This document shows positions 6,983-14,855 of a DNA stretch of 37,189 bases, one piece after another. Each line of letters begins with the position of its first letter. The stretch's first letter is position 1. The notes under the pieces were generated by a model. It saw only the letters and a list, made by a program, of their open reading frames with translations. It was not told the DNA's origin and ran no database searches. Source of the DNA: Verrucomicrobiota bacterium (lineage in GTDB: Bacteria; Verrucomicrobiota; Verrucomicrobiia; Limisphaerales; UBA8199); NCBI GenBank assembly GCA_012517205.1, contig JAAYVL010000038.1:1-37189 (forward strand), given 5' to 3'. The translations under genes and the position numbers were made by a program.

Positions 6983-8314
6983 ATGAGCAAACACGCGAAG
7001 AACTCAGAGAGAAACTTCCACCCGCTCAGCGCGCCGGATTTTCTGCCGTTGCCGCGGTTGCGGGACCTGCAATTCCAGCGGCTGAAAGCCACGGTCCAGC
7101 GCGCCTACGACCGCGTCGCCTTGTTCCGCCAGCGCATGGAGGAACGCGATCTGACTCCCCGGGACGTGCAGTCGCTGGACGACCTGGCCAAGCTGCCGTT
7201 CACCGGGAAGAACGATTTGCGCGACACGTATCCCTTTGGCCTGTTTGCCAGCCCGATGCGGGAGATCGTGCGGCTGCACGCCTCCAGCGGCACCACGGGC
7301 AAGCCCATTGTCGTCGCCTACACCCAGGAGGATGTGCAGGTTTGGACCAATGTCATGCTGCGCAGCCTGGCCGCCTGCGGGCTGCACGAGGGCGACATCA
7401 TCCAGAATGCCTATGGCTACGGCCTGTTCACCGGCGGGCTGGGCGCGCACTACGGCGCCGAGGCGCTGGGCGCAACGGTCATCCCGATTTCCGGGGGCAA
7501 CACGCCCCGCCAGTTGATGGTGATGAAGGATTTTGGCGTCACGGCCATCTGCTGCACCCCCAGCTACTTTCTCCACCTGATTGACCAGGCGCCGGAGGCG
7601 GGCATCCAGTTCAAGGACCTGCCCCTGCGCGCCGGCATCTTTGGCGCCGAGCCGTGGACGGAGGCCATGCGCCGCCGCATCGAGGCTGACAGCGGCATCA
7701 AGGCCTACGACATTTACGGCCTGTCGGAAATCGTCGGGCCCGGCGTGGCCATGGAGTGCGAATGCCAGGCGGGGCCGCATATTTTCGAGGATTACTTCTA
7801 TCCCGAGATCCTCCATCTCAAGACCGGCAAACCGTGCGCGGACGGCGAGGAGGGCGAGCTGGTGCTGACCACGCTGGGCAAACAGGCCATGCCGATGATT
7901 CGCTACCGCACCCGCGACATCACCGCGCTGGCCTCCGAAACCTGCGAATGCGGGCGCACGTTGCGCCGCATCAAGCGCATCGGGCGCCGCGCCGACGATA
8001 TGTTCATCATCCGCGGCATCAACGTGTATCCCTCCCAGGTCGAGACCGCCCTGCTCAAGGTCGAAGGCGCCCTGCCGCATTATCAGATTGTCCTGACCCG
8101 CGAGGAGGATCTCGATGTCATGGAAGTGCAGGTCGAGGTCACGCCGGAGGTCTTTAACGACACGGTGGGCGCGCTGGAAGCCCTGCGGCTCAAGCTCACC
8201 AAGTCCCTGGAAACCATCGTCGGCGTGCGCGCCAAGGTCCGGCTGGTCCAGCCACGCACCATCCAGCGCAGCGAGGGCAAGGCCAAGCGCGTCATTGACC
8301 AGCGAAAGATGTAA
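6983..8314 (+). CDS. paaK: phenylacetate-CoA ligase family enzyme (copy 1)
   Basis: The product is 443 aa, the usual size for PaaK. It activates an aryl-acetate to its CoA ester through an acyl-AMP intermediate in the cytoplasm. Visible motifs are the P-loop SSGTTGKP (about 101-108), YGYGLFTGGLG, the adenylate-binding YGLSEIVGPG (about 245-254), YRTRD (about 307-311) and the C-terminal lid with CGRTLRRIKRIGRRADD, RGINVYPSQVE and GKAKRVID. A GAGG at 6969-6972 precedes the ATG by 10 nt. The gene is followed 18 bp later by a tandem-ACT protein, and the same two-gene arrangement recurs at 14856-16604. The actual aryl acid (phenyl-, indolyl- or hydroxyphenyl-acetate) cannot be told; IorAB nearby favours products of aromatic amino acids. 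Confidence 0.92.
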   Translation: MSKHAKNSERNFHPLSAPDFLPLPRLRDLQFQRLKATVQRAYDRVALFRQRMEERDLTPRDVQSLDDLAKLPFTGKNDLRDTYPFGLFASPMREIVRLHASSGTTGKPIVVAYTQEDVQVWTNVMLRSLAACGLHEGDIIQNAYGYGLFTGGLGAHYGAEALGATVIPISGGNTPRQLMVMKDFGVTAICCTPSYFLHLIDQAPEAGIQFKDLPLRAGIFGAEPWTEAMRRRIEADSGIKAYDIYGLSEIVGPGVAMECECQAGPHIFEDYFYPEILHLKTGKPCADGEEGELVLTTLGKQAMPMIRYRTRDITALASETCECGRTLRRIKRIGRRADDMFIIRGINVYPSQVETALLKVEGALPHYQIVLTREEDLDVMEVQVEVTPEVFNDTVGALEALRLKLTKSLETIVGVRAKVRLVQPRTIQRSEGKAKRVIDQRKM

Positions 8315-8332
8315 CCCGGAGGAAAATCCCCT

Positions 8333-8773
8333 ATGAAGGTAAAGCAACTCTCATTATTCCTGGAAAACAAACCCGGGGCGCTGAGCCGGCCCATCAAGCT
8401 GCTGGCCAAAGCCCGGCTCAACATCCTGACGCTGTCCATCGCCGATACCCAGCAGTTTGGCATCCTGCGCTTTGTGGTGCGCGACTGGGAAAAGGCCAAA
8501 CGGCTGCTGGAAAAGGAGCAGTTCGTCGTCAAGGTCTCCGACCTGGTCGCCATCGAAGTGGCCAACGAGCCGGGCGGCCTGGCCGGCATCCTGCTCGCGC
8601 TGGAGCGGGCCCGGGTCAATGTCGAATACATGTACGGGTTCACCCTCCGGGCGGAAGGCAAGGGGGTGCTGGCGTTTCGGTTCGATGACCCGGACACCGC
8701 CATCGCCTCGTTGCTGGGCGCGGGCATCAATCCCATTCGCCGCGTGGACTTGTTCAACCGCCTCACGGGTTGA
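8333..8773 (+). CDS. tandem ACT-domain protein (copy 1)
   Basis: The product is 146 aa. Two ACT domains follow each other: KQLSLFLENKPGALSRPIK (about 4-22) opens the first, and VAIEVANEPGGLAGILLALE opens the second at about 75. Each has the beta-strand, Gly-Pro turn, helix order of amino-acid-binding ACT modules. There is no catalytic domain. GGAGG ends about 10 nt upstream of the ATG, a good ribosome-binding site. Such small ACT proteins often accompany PaaK-type ligases and IorAB, and a role as an aromatic amino acid sensor or ligase regulator is inferred from that association. Confidence 0.87.
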   Translation: MKVKQLSLFLENKPGALSRPIKLLAKARLNILTLSIADTQQFGILRFVVRDWEKAKRLLEKEQFVVKVSDLVAIEVANEPGGLAGILLALERARVNVEYMYGFTLRAEGKGVLAFRFDDPDTAIASLLGAGINPIRRVDLFNRLTG

Positions 8774-8868
8774 GGCGCCGCCCCGCTGCCGGCAAAGATC
8801 CGTTTCGCATGCCGTCCGGGTGGCGGGCTTGCCCGCCGCGCGGGAGCTTCCGCGGGGCGCGGCGCGGT

Positions 8869-8891
8869 GGAAAATATTCCGCATATTTTCC
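8869..8891. promoter_or_regulatory. AT-rich hairpin/palindrome GGAAAATAT...ATATTTTCC
   Basis: Perfect 9-bp arms surround a 5-base loop in an otherwise very GC-rich gap between the ACT gene and the Calx-beta gene. It could act as a weak terminator for the first gene or as an operator directly upstream of the promoter-like sequence at 8892-8921. Confidence 0.4.
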
Positions 8892-8921
8892 TTGCCCAAA
8901 GCGCTGGCGCGGTGCTTTAAT
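8892..8921 (+). promoter_or_regulatory. candidate promoter for the Calx-beta protein gene
   Basis: TTGCCC at 8892-8897 and TTTAAT at 8916-8921 are separated by 18 bp, a fair sigma70-like pair. They lie about 80 bp upstream of the preferred start at 9003 and directly after the AT-rich palindrome at 8869-8891. Confidence 0.35.
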
Positions 8922-9002
8922 ACAAGCTGATTAACATAGCCGGAGTGCATGCGGACAGGGTATGCCGCAGGCTTTCGGCAAAACGAAAAACCAATACCTG
9001 AC

Positions 9003-12000
9003 ATGAATACGATGAAACCCATCCTCACGCGACCAACCCTGCGCGGTTGGCTATTGGCGCTGGCAGCCCTCGCGCTGTCCAGCTTGATCGTCCACGCCGT
9101 CCCGTATGCCACGGAGGTCGTTAAAAACGGCGATACCGTGAGCTATATTCTGAACCAAAACGCGGCGAGCGTGGAAGTGCTGCGCGATGGCGGCAATGCG
9201 CTCCATCCGGGCACCAACGCCGGCGCCTACAACTTTGATATGACCGGCTACACCACATTCCAAATCAAGGTGATCGGCAACGATGCGCCCGGTTGGGTCC
9301 AGTACGTTCCCGATGATAAGGACGTCACGGGCTTTGAATACCCGTACGGGGTGTCCGTCAATAAGAATCCCCAGAGTCCCAATTTTGGCAAAGTGTATGT
9401 GTCCAATTCCCGGGTGGGCACGACTGGGCTCGGCCGTAGCTGCACGACGGCCATTTACATGCTGCACGCCGACGGCTCGGATGCGGGGTTTTCGGATGGT
9501 GGCGTTTACTGGACACCGACCGGTTCCGGCCCATACAAGAGCTGCATCGGTCCGGATGACCACCTTTACGTGGCCGATCTTTCCAACGATTTGGCCTATG
9601 AGTTCAGTGATGATATGAGCACGGCTACGCCGTTGATTGATTCGTCCAACCGGACGGCGGACCAGTACGTCCATAGCATTTATGTGGAAGGCACTCAGGC
9701 GGCTGGGAATCGCAAGCTGTACCTGGTCAATGGCAATATCAACGATGCGGCTCGCAAGGGCCTCATTCAGTACGACCTCGGGGCCAATGCCGCTGCCACC
9801 GCGTGGGACACCGGCACCCAGATTATCGGCCCCACGTACTGGGGAATCTACTATAGCTATGATGTTGCGCGTGACAGCAATGGCGACTGGTACATGCCCT
9901 CCTACCGGGCTAATCCGAACCAGCGGCCGGCCATCACCAAGTTCGACGGATCCCAAACTCCGCCGCTTGATAATTACGTCCTTTGGGAGACGGATAAGTC
10001 GCTTTATCTTTACTCCTTTGGCATAGACATTTGCGAGCTTAACGGGCTGGCCGCCTATGGCCATGCCAACAACGGCAATGTTTACTTCTTCAAAATGACC
10101 GACGGCTCCTTTGTGGAAAACTTCGATGCCGGGGGGGCGATCCGCGACCTGGCGTTTGACGCCGCGGGCAACATGGTGACGGTGGATAACGCGGCCGAGT
10201 GGGCGCGGTTCTGGTCGCCGGGGGGCTACACGGTCGCCACCACGACCTTTGATGGCTCGCAGACGACGTTCCAGGTTACCCGGCCGCCGGCGCAGGTGAG
10301 CGTGACTGCCAGTCAGGCGACGGTTCCCGAGGCCGGGCCGGCGGTTAACTTCATCATCTCCCGCGTCGGCAGCGTTGCCGCGGATTTGACCGTCTATTAC
10401 ACGCTGAGCGGCACTGCGGACAACGGGGTGGACTACACCACGTTGTCCGGCAGCGCCGTGATTCCCGCCAACGCCAACTCGGTGAATGTGGCCCTGGCGC
10501 CGATTGACGATGCGGTGGCCGAGTTGAGCGAGACGGTGATCCTGACCGTGATGGCCAACTCGAACTACTCGGTCGCCCTCCCCACCAGCGCCACGATTTC
10601 CATTCTCGATAATGAAACCCCGGAAATCTCCTTCGCCGCGGCGCCGCCCCGGAAGCTGTTGGAGAGCTACGCTCCATCGCGGGTGACGCACCAGGTGGTC
10701 CGCAAGGGGTTGTTGACGCCGGAGCTGACGGTCAACCTGTCCTACTCCGGGACCGCCACGCGCGGGGTTGACTACAATGCCCCGGCTGCCGTCACGGTTC
10801 CGGCCGGAGCGGCAACAGCCAACCTTGTCTTGACCCCCATCAACGACCAGGATTACGAGGGCGATGAGACCGCCACCGCCAATATCGCGGGCGGGACTGG
10901 CTACACGATTGGAACCCCCAGCTCGATTGACGCCACCGTGGTGGACGATGATCCCCCGCCGGGCACGGTCCTGTTCAGCGATAATTTCGACACGGACAGT
11001 TCGGCCCTGTGGGAGGTCAACCTGTATGATCCGTCCGATGCCTCCGTTGACTTCGCGTGGGATTACAGCACGGTGGGCATCCCCGCCGCGCCGGCGGGTG
11101 GCGGCACCAAGGGGCTGCGCATGCGCTGCGGCAACACCCAGCTCATCTTGAACGGGTTGAGCGTTTCGCCGAAGAACAAGAGCTTTACCGGCGATTACCG
11201 CCTCAAGTTCGACATGTGGATTAACTACAATGGCCCGATGTACGATGGCGGCCCCGGCTCGACGCAGAACTTCGACGCCGGCGTGGGCACCTCCGGCCAG
11301 ATCCCGGTCTGGTTCTGGGCCCCCAGTCCCGACGACAGCGTGTGGTTCACCGTCGCGGGTGACGGGGCCTCCGGCTTCACGGTGGGGGATTACAACGCGA
11401 TGATTGGGGCGACGCTCCTGAATGATGACTCGGGCGTTTACGCCGCGGGCACGGGCGCGCCGAACAGCGGCATCCGCGATGCCTCGAATGCGTATTACGC
11501 GTTGTGGGGCGGCCAGGCGGCGCCCGCGGCGCAACTGGCGATGTATCCGAATCAGACCGGGAACGCGAATATCGGCAACGCGGGCATGGCGTGGCACACG
11601 GTCGTGATTACCAAAGAAGGCGACGTGGTGACCTGGGTGATGGACGGCATCACGATTGCCACCGTGACCAATACGGCCCTGCCGTTCGGCCCCAACGTAT
11701 TCGTCGGCTACCAGGACCTGTGGGCGAGCGGGTCGCTGTCTGACGTTCCCGAAATGTCCTTCGGCCTGGTGGACAACCTCAAGGTCATGACCCTGGCGGC
11801 GCCCGCCGACATTGTCATTACCGGCATCCAGTTGATCAATGGCCAGGCGGACGTGCAGATTGACTTCACTGCCGGGGCGGGCGATGCTCCGTCGGACTTC
11901 ACGCTGCAGGCCACCGCCAACATCGCCTCCGCGCCCGCCGATGTCGCGGCCAACATTACCAGCACCGGCCCGGGCCAGTTCAAGGCCGTGCGGGCGGTTG

Positions 12001-12038
12001 CGGGCACCGCTCAGTTCTACCGGCTGCGCCGGAACTGA
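9003..12038 (+). CDS. large secreted protein with two Calx-beta domains
   Basis: From ATG 9003 the product is 1011 aa; ATG 9012 also fits, while 8949 would place a hydrophilic tail before the signal peptide. A basic start and hydrophobic run WLLALAALALSSLIVHA form a Sec signal with cleavage near residue 32. Residues about 60-420 are beta-rich and resemble a propeller-like domain (GPYKSCIGPDDHLYVADLS; VYVSNSRVG). Two Calx-beta domains follow, at about 424-537 (VSVTASQATVPEAG, NGVDYTTLSG, SILDNE) and 538-650 (RGVDYNAPA, DYEGDETA, VVDDDPPPG). A LamG/concanavalin-like part (SDNFDTDSSALWEVN) spans about 651-930, and the C-terminal domain ends TAQFYRLRRN, a tail common in Verrucomicrobiota exported proteins. 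The likely role is surface adhesion or glycan binding. It has no obvious link to the flanking CoA-metabolism genes. Confidence 0.88.
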   Translation: MNTMKPILTRPTLRGWLLALAALALSSLIVHAVPYATEVVKNGDTVSYILNQNAASVEVLRDGGNALHPGTNAGAYNFDMTGYTTFQIKVIGNDAPGWVQYVPDDKDVTGFEYPYGVSVNKNPQSPNFGKVYVSNSRVGTTGLGRSCTTAIYMLHADGSDAGFSDGGVYWTPTGSGPYKSCIGPDDHLYVADLSNDLAYEFSDDMSTATPLIDSSNRTADQYVHSIYVEGTQAAGNRKLYLVNGNINDAARKGLIQYDLGANAAATAWDTGTQIIGPTYWGIYYSYDVARDSNGDWYMPSYRANPNQRPAITKFDGSQTPPLDNYVLWETDKSLYLYSFGIDICELNGLAAYGHANNGNVYFFKMTDGSFVENFDAGGAIRDLAFDAAGNMVTVDNAAEWARFWSPGGYTVATTTFDGSQTTFQVTRPPAQVSVTASQATVPEAGPAVNFIISRVGSVAADLTVYYTLSGTADNGVDYTTLSGSAVIPANANSVNVALAPIDDAVAELSETVILTVMANSNYSVALPTSATISILDNETPEISFAAAPPRKLLESYAPSRVTHQVVRKGLLTPELTVNLSYSGTATRGVDYNAPAAVTVPAGAATANLVLTPINDQDYEGDETATANIAGGTGYTIGTPSSIDATVVDDDPPPGTVLFSDNFDTDSSALWEVNLYDPSDASVDFAWDYSTVGIPAAPAGGGTKGLRMRCGNTQLILNGLSVSPKNKSFTGDYRLKFDMWINYNGPMYDGGPGSTQNFDAGVGTSGQIPVWFWAPSPDDSVWFTVAGDGASGFTVGDYNAMIGATLLNDDSGVYAAGTGAPNSGIRDASNAYYALWGGQAAPAAQLAMYPNQTGNANIGNAGMAWHTVVITKEGDVVTWVMDGITIATVTNTALPFGPNVFVGYQDLWASGSLSDVPEMSFGLVDNLKVMTLAAPADIVITGIQLINGQADVQIDFTAGAGDAPSDFTLQATANIASAPADVAANITSTGPGQFKAVRAVAGTAQFYRLRRN

Positions 12039-12061
12039 GCCGCGCAATTAAACGTTCAGGC

Positions 12062-12097
12062 GAGGCACCTGCGCGCGCGCAGGTGCCTCTGCTTTTT
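12062..12097 (+). terminator. rho-independent terminator of the Calx-beta protein gene
   Basis: A perfect 28-nt self-complementary stem (arms GAGGCACCTGCGC and its complement, 12062-12089) is followed by TGCTTTTT. It lies 23 bp after the Calx-beta stop codon. The T-run is only on the plus-strand side. Confidence 0.85.
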
Positions 12098-12136
12098 GGC
12101 GGGGCGGCTTTCCGCCGCGGCGGCCCGGCCCGCCGC

Positions 12137-12580
12137 TCAGTCCGGAATCTTCTCCGACTTCCGATACGCCAGGCCCTGGAAGACCGCCACGAGGTCGCCC
12201 GCGTCGTCCTTTACATCCACCGTGTAGGAGCCGAGCTTGAAGTTGCGCGAAAGCTCCCGGGCCTCGGCCCAAAGCGTGCCGGCGCGGCCGGCCTTCATAA
12301 AGGTGATGCTGACATTGGCGGCCACCGCCACCGTGCCGTGCGAGTTGGACGCCGCGGCAAACGCGAAGTCCGCCAGGGTGAAGATCGCCCCGCCCTGCAC
12401 GGTGCCGTAGCCGTTGAGGTGGTGCGGGCCCAGCGTCATCCGGGCGCGGGCATGGCCGGGCGACACCGCGAGCAGCTCGATGCTGGCGTGCGCGGCGAAT
12501 TTATCCCCCAGGAAGAAGCGCCGGATGCGGTCGAGCGCGCCGTCAGGATGCGCCGTGGGAGAGGAAGCGGGTGGGTTCAT
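12137..12580 (-). CDS. paaI: PaaI-type hotdog thioesterase
   Basis: The product is 147 aa. The PaaI signature HHLNGYGTVQGGAIFTLADFAFAAASN is present (about 53-79): Asn-Gly-x-Gly-x-x-x-Gly-Gly at the substrate pocket and the Asp of LADFAFA as the catalytic acid region, then a second strand VSITFMKAGRAGTLWAEA. PaaI enzymes hydrolyse phenylacetyl-CoA and ring-hydroxylated derivatives. The start ATG (12580) is only 1 nt beyond the stop codon of iorB (12582), so it is translated in the same operon as iorAB. This makes an arylacetyl-CoA substrate likely. Confidence 0.88.
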   Translation of the reverse strand: MNPPASSPTAHPDGALDRIRRFFLGDKFAAHASIELLAVSPGHARARMTLGPHHLNGYGTVQGGAIFTLADFAFAAASNSHGTVAVAANVSITFMKAGRAGTLWAEARELSRNFKLGSYTVDVKDDAGDLVAVFQGLAYRKSEKIPD

Positions 12581-12581
12581 G

Positions 12582-13079
12582 TCATTTTAAGTTCGGGCTG
12601 GCTTGTTTCTGCGCTTCGCGCCCGGTGAGGAAGGCCTGCCGGTTGCCGGCAAAGAAGTTCTCGGCAAACCCGGCGCGCAGGGCGGCGAGCCATTGCTCCT
12701 CGGTCATGGGCAGGTGGGCGCTTAAGGCCCCCAGCAGCGCCACGTTAAGCGTTTTCCGGCTCGGCAACTGGTCCGCGCGCACGGCGTCCGGCGTAATCAG
12801 CACGCCCCCGGGCCGCAGCATGTGCTGCTGGGGCGCCACCTGGGTCGGCTCGAGCACCAGCAAGAAATCCGCTTCGCCCGCCGCCACCATCGGGCTGAAG
12901 ACCTGCCCGCCGAACCGCACGTCGCCGGTGACCGAGCCCCCGCGCTGGCTCATGCCTTTGATTTCGCTTTTCTTCACATCATAGCCGGCGCGCAGGGCCA
13001 CGTCCGCCAGGATGTCGGTGCCGCGGAGCACGCCCTGGCCGCCGAGGCCGGCGACGACAACATTGGTCACTTTGGTCAT
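12582..13079 (-). CDS. iorB: indolepyruvate:ferredoxin oxidoreductase, beta subunit
   Basis: The product is 165 aa, somewhat shorter than typical IorB. It carries the gamma-type 2-oxoacid oxidoreductase nucleotide-binding signature VVAGLGGQGVLRGTDILADVA (about 7-27), SEIKGMSQRGGSVTGDVRFG (about 38-57) and VLEPTQ. With IorA it converts aryl-pyruvates plus CoA to arylacetyl-CoA, CO2 and reduced ferredoxin. It lies 27 bp downstream of iorA and 1 bp upstream of the paaI-type gene, all on the minus strand. Confidence 0.9.
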   Translation of the reverse strand: MTKVTNVVVAGLGGQGVLRGTDILADVALRAGYDVKKSEIKGMSQRGGSVTGDVRFGGQVFSPMVAAGEADFLLVLEPTQVAPQQHMLRPGGVLITPDAVRADQLPSRKTLNVALLGALSAHLPMTEEQWLAALRAGFAENFFAGNRQAFLTGREAQKQASPNLK

Positions 13080-13106
13080 AAGAAGGGATGCGGGTTCCGG
13101 GCGGGC

Positions 13107-14729
13107 TCAGGGGGAAGCCGGGCTGGCCGCGGCGGCGCACTCGCAGCGCCGCGCTTCGTATTCTTTGAGTTGTTTGGCGATCAGGATGCACGGCCGCCGG
13201 GCGATGATGACGGCCAGCTCGCCGCTGGCGAGGCATTCGTCCAGCACGCGCTCGAAATCGCCCGAGCCGAGCCGCGGCTCGACCACATGCACGCGCCGGA
13301 TGCCGAGCGCGCGGGCCAGGTCTTCGAGCACCACCTGGCCCGTCGGCTCGTGGCCGAGCGTGCGGCCGGTGCCCGGGTGCTCCTGGTGGCCGGTCATGGC
13401 GGTCGTGGAGTTATCCAGGATGATCAGCACATGGCCCAGGGGCGGCGGGTTGTACACCATCTCCACCAGCCCGTTGATGCCGCTATGCACGAAGGTGCTG
13501 TCACCAATCACGCTCACCACCCGCCGCGCCTGTTCGGGCGGCAGCACGTGGCGCAGGCCCAGCCCGACCCCCACGCTCGCCCCCATGCAGACGCAGGTGT
13601 CAATCGCCTCGAAAGGCGACAGCACTCCCAGCGTGTAGCACCCGATATCGCCCGCCACGATGCAATCCTTCCGGCGCAGCGCCTCGAAGACGATTCGATA
13701 CTGGCAGCCGTCGCAAAGCTGCGGCGGCTTGCCGGGCGGCTTGGACGGTTCGGGGCTTTCGTCCCGCTGGAGAATGCGGCGCACGCGCGGCACGTCCAGC
13801 TCGCCGAACCGGAACCGGTCCGCCTTGCCTTCGACCGGGATGCCCGCCGCGCGGATGGCCTCGACCAGGAAAGGGTCGCCCTCCTCGACCACCAGGCAGC
13901 GCTCCACGCCGCGGGCAAACTGCGCGATGCGCTTCAGGGGCAGCGGGTGCGTGAAGCCCAGCTTGAGCACGCGCGCCTCCGGGGCGGCTTCGCGGACGTG
14001 CATGAACGAGATGCCCGACGTGATGATGCCCAGCGCCGGGGCGCCGTCCACCAGGCGGTTCAGGGGGCTGGCTTCGTTCCACTCCCGCAGCTCGGCCAGC
14101 TTCTGGCGCAAGCGCCGGTGGGCGGGCCGGGCGTAGGCCGGGATCATCACCCGGCCCTGAACGTCCTTTTCGTAGTTCGCCGGCCGGGGCGCTTCGGTTT
14201 GCGCGCGCGGGCGCACCACCGTATAGCTGTGGCAGACGCGGGTGGTGACCCGGAACAACACCGGGAGCTTCCAGCGCTCGGAGATTTCCACCGCCGCGAA
14301 CAGGAAGTCATACGCCTCCTGCGAGTCGGACGGCTCCAGCATGGGCAGCCCGGCGGCCACGGCATAGTGGCGGTTGTCCTGCTCGTTCTGGCTCGACGCC
14401 ATGCCCGGGTCATCCGCCGAGACGACAATCAGCGCGCCGGTGACCCCGGTATAAGCCGCCGTGAACAGCGGGTCCGCCGCCACATTCAGGCCGACGTGTT
14501 TCATCGTGCACAGCGCCCGGGCGCCGCCGAACGCGGCGCCGAGGGCCACTTCCAGCGCCACCTTTTCATTGGGCGACCACTGGGCGTGCCCGCCCAGGGC
14601 GTGGAAATGCTCCAGGATTTCCGTGGACGGGGTGCCGGGATAGCCGGCGCCCAGCGCGACCCCGGCATGCCGGGCCGCCAGGGCGATCGCCTCATCGCCG
14701 CTTAAGAGAAGTCGGTTGGACTCATTCAT
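13107..14729 (-). CDS. iorA: indolepyruvate:ferredoxin oxidoreductase, alpha subunit, lacking the ferredoxin domain
   Basis: The product is 540 aa from ATG 14729 (MNESNRLLLSGDEAIALAA); longer in-frame starts add non-conserved sequence. The N-terminal half is the pyrimidine-binding domain (GAGYPGTPSTEILEHF, NEKVALEVALGAAFGGAR). The C-terminal half is the TPP-binding domain: LCDGCQYR (about 336), GDIGCYTLG (about 358), CVCMGASVGVG, GDSTFVHSGINGL (about 407) and LDNSTTAMTGHQEHPGTGR (about 433). IorA proteins usually end with a two-cluster 4Fe-4S ferredoxin domain rich in Cys. Here the protein stops shortly after RPCILIAKQLKEYEARRCEC, and only 27 bp separate it from iorB, so that domain is absent. 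Electrons would have to leave by another route or partner. It is divergent from the second PaaK gene. Confidence 0.92.
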   Translation of the reverse strand: MNESNRLLLSGDEAIALAARHAGVALGAGYPGTPSTEILEHFHALGGHAQWSPNEKVALEVALGAAFGGARALCTMKHVGLNVAADPLFTAAYTGVTGALIVVSADDPGMASSQNEQDNRHYAVAAGLPMLEPSDSQEAYDFLFAAVEISERWKLPVLFRVTTRVCHSYTVVRPRAQTEAPRPANYEKDVQGRVMIPAYARPAHRRLRQKLAELREWNEASPLNRLVDGAPALGIITSGISFMHVREAAPEARVLKLGFTHPLPLKRIAQFARGVERCLVVEEGDPFLVEAIRAAGIPVEGKADRFRFGELDVPRVRRILQRDESPEPSKPPGKPPQLCDGCQYRIVFEALRRKDCIVAGDIGCYTLGVLSPFEAIDTCVCMGASVGVGLGLRHVLPPEQARRVVSVIGDSTFVHSGINGLVEMVYNPPPLGHVLIILDNSTTAMTGHQEHPGTGRTLGHEPTGQVVLEDLARALGIRRVHVVEPRLGSGDFERVLDECLASGELAVIIARRPCILIAKQLKEYEARRCECAAAASPASP

Positions 14730-14855
14730 TCGATAAAATGCGCGCCTGCTTAATAACCCATTTCCGGGCCGCGGGACAACACATTCCGCGCCGCGCCGCG
14801 CGGATTTCCGAACTGGACAACGCCCGGCCGAACGGTGTACACCCCTTTGCGCATC

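Noticed and set aside
9051..12047. A 3-kb open frame on the minus strand
   Set aside because: It is antisense to the Calx-beta protein gene, and the plus-strand product has a signal peptide and recognisable domains.
12822..14705. A long plus-strand frame across iorB and iorA
   Set aside because: It has no domain similarity; the minus-strand IorA and IorB carry all expected motifs.
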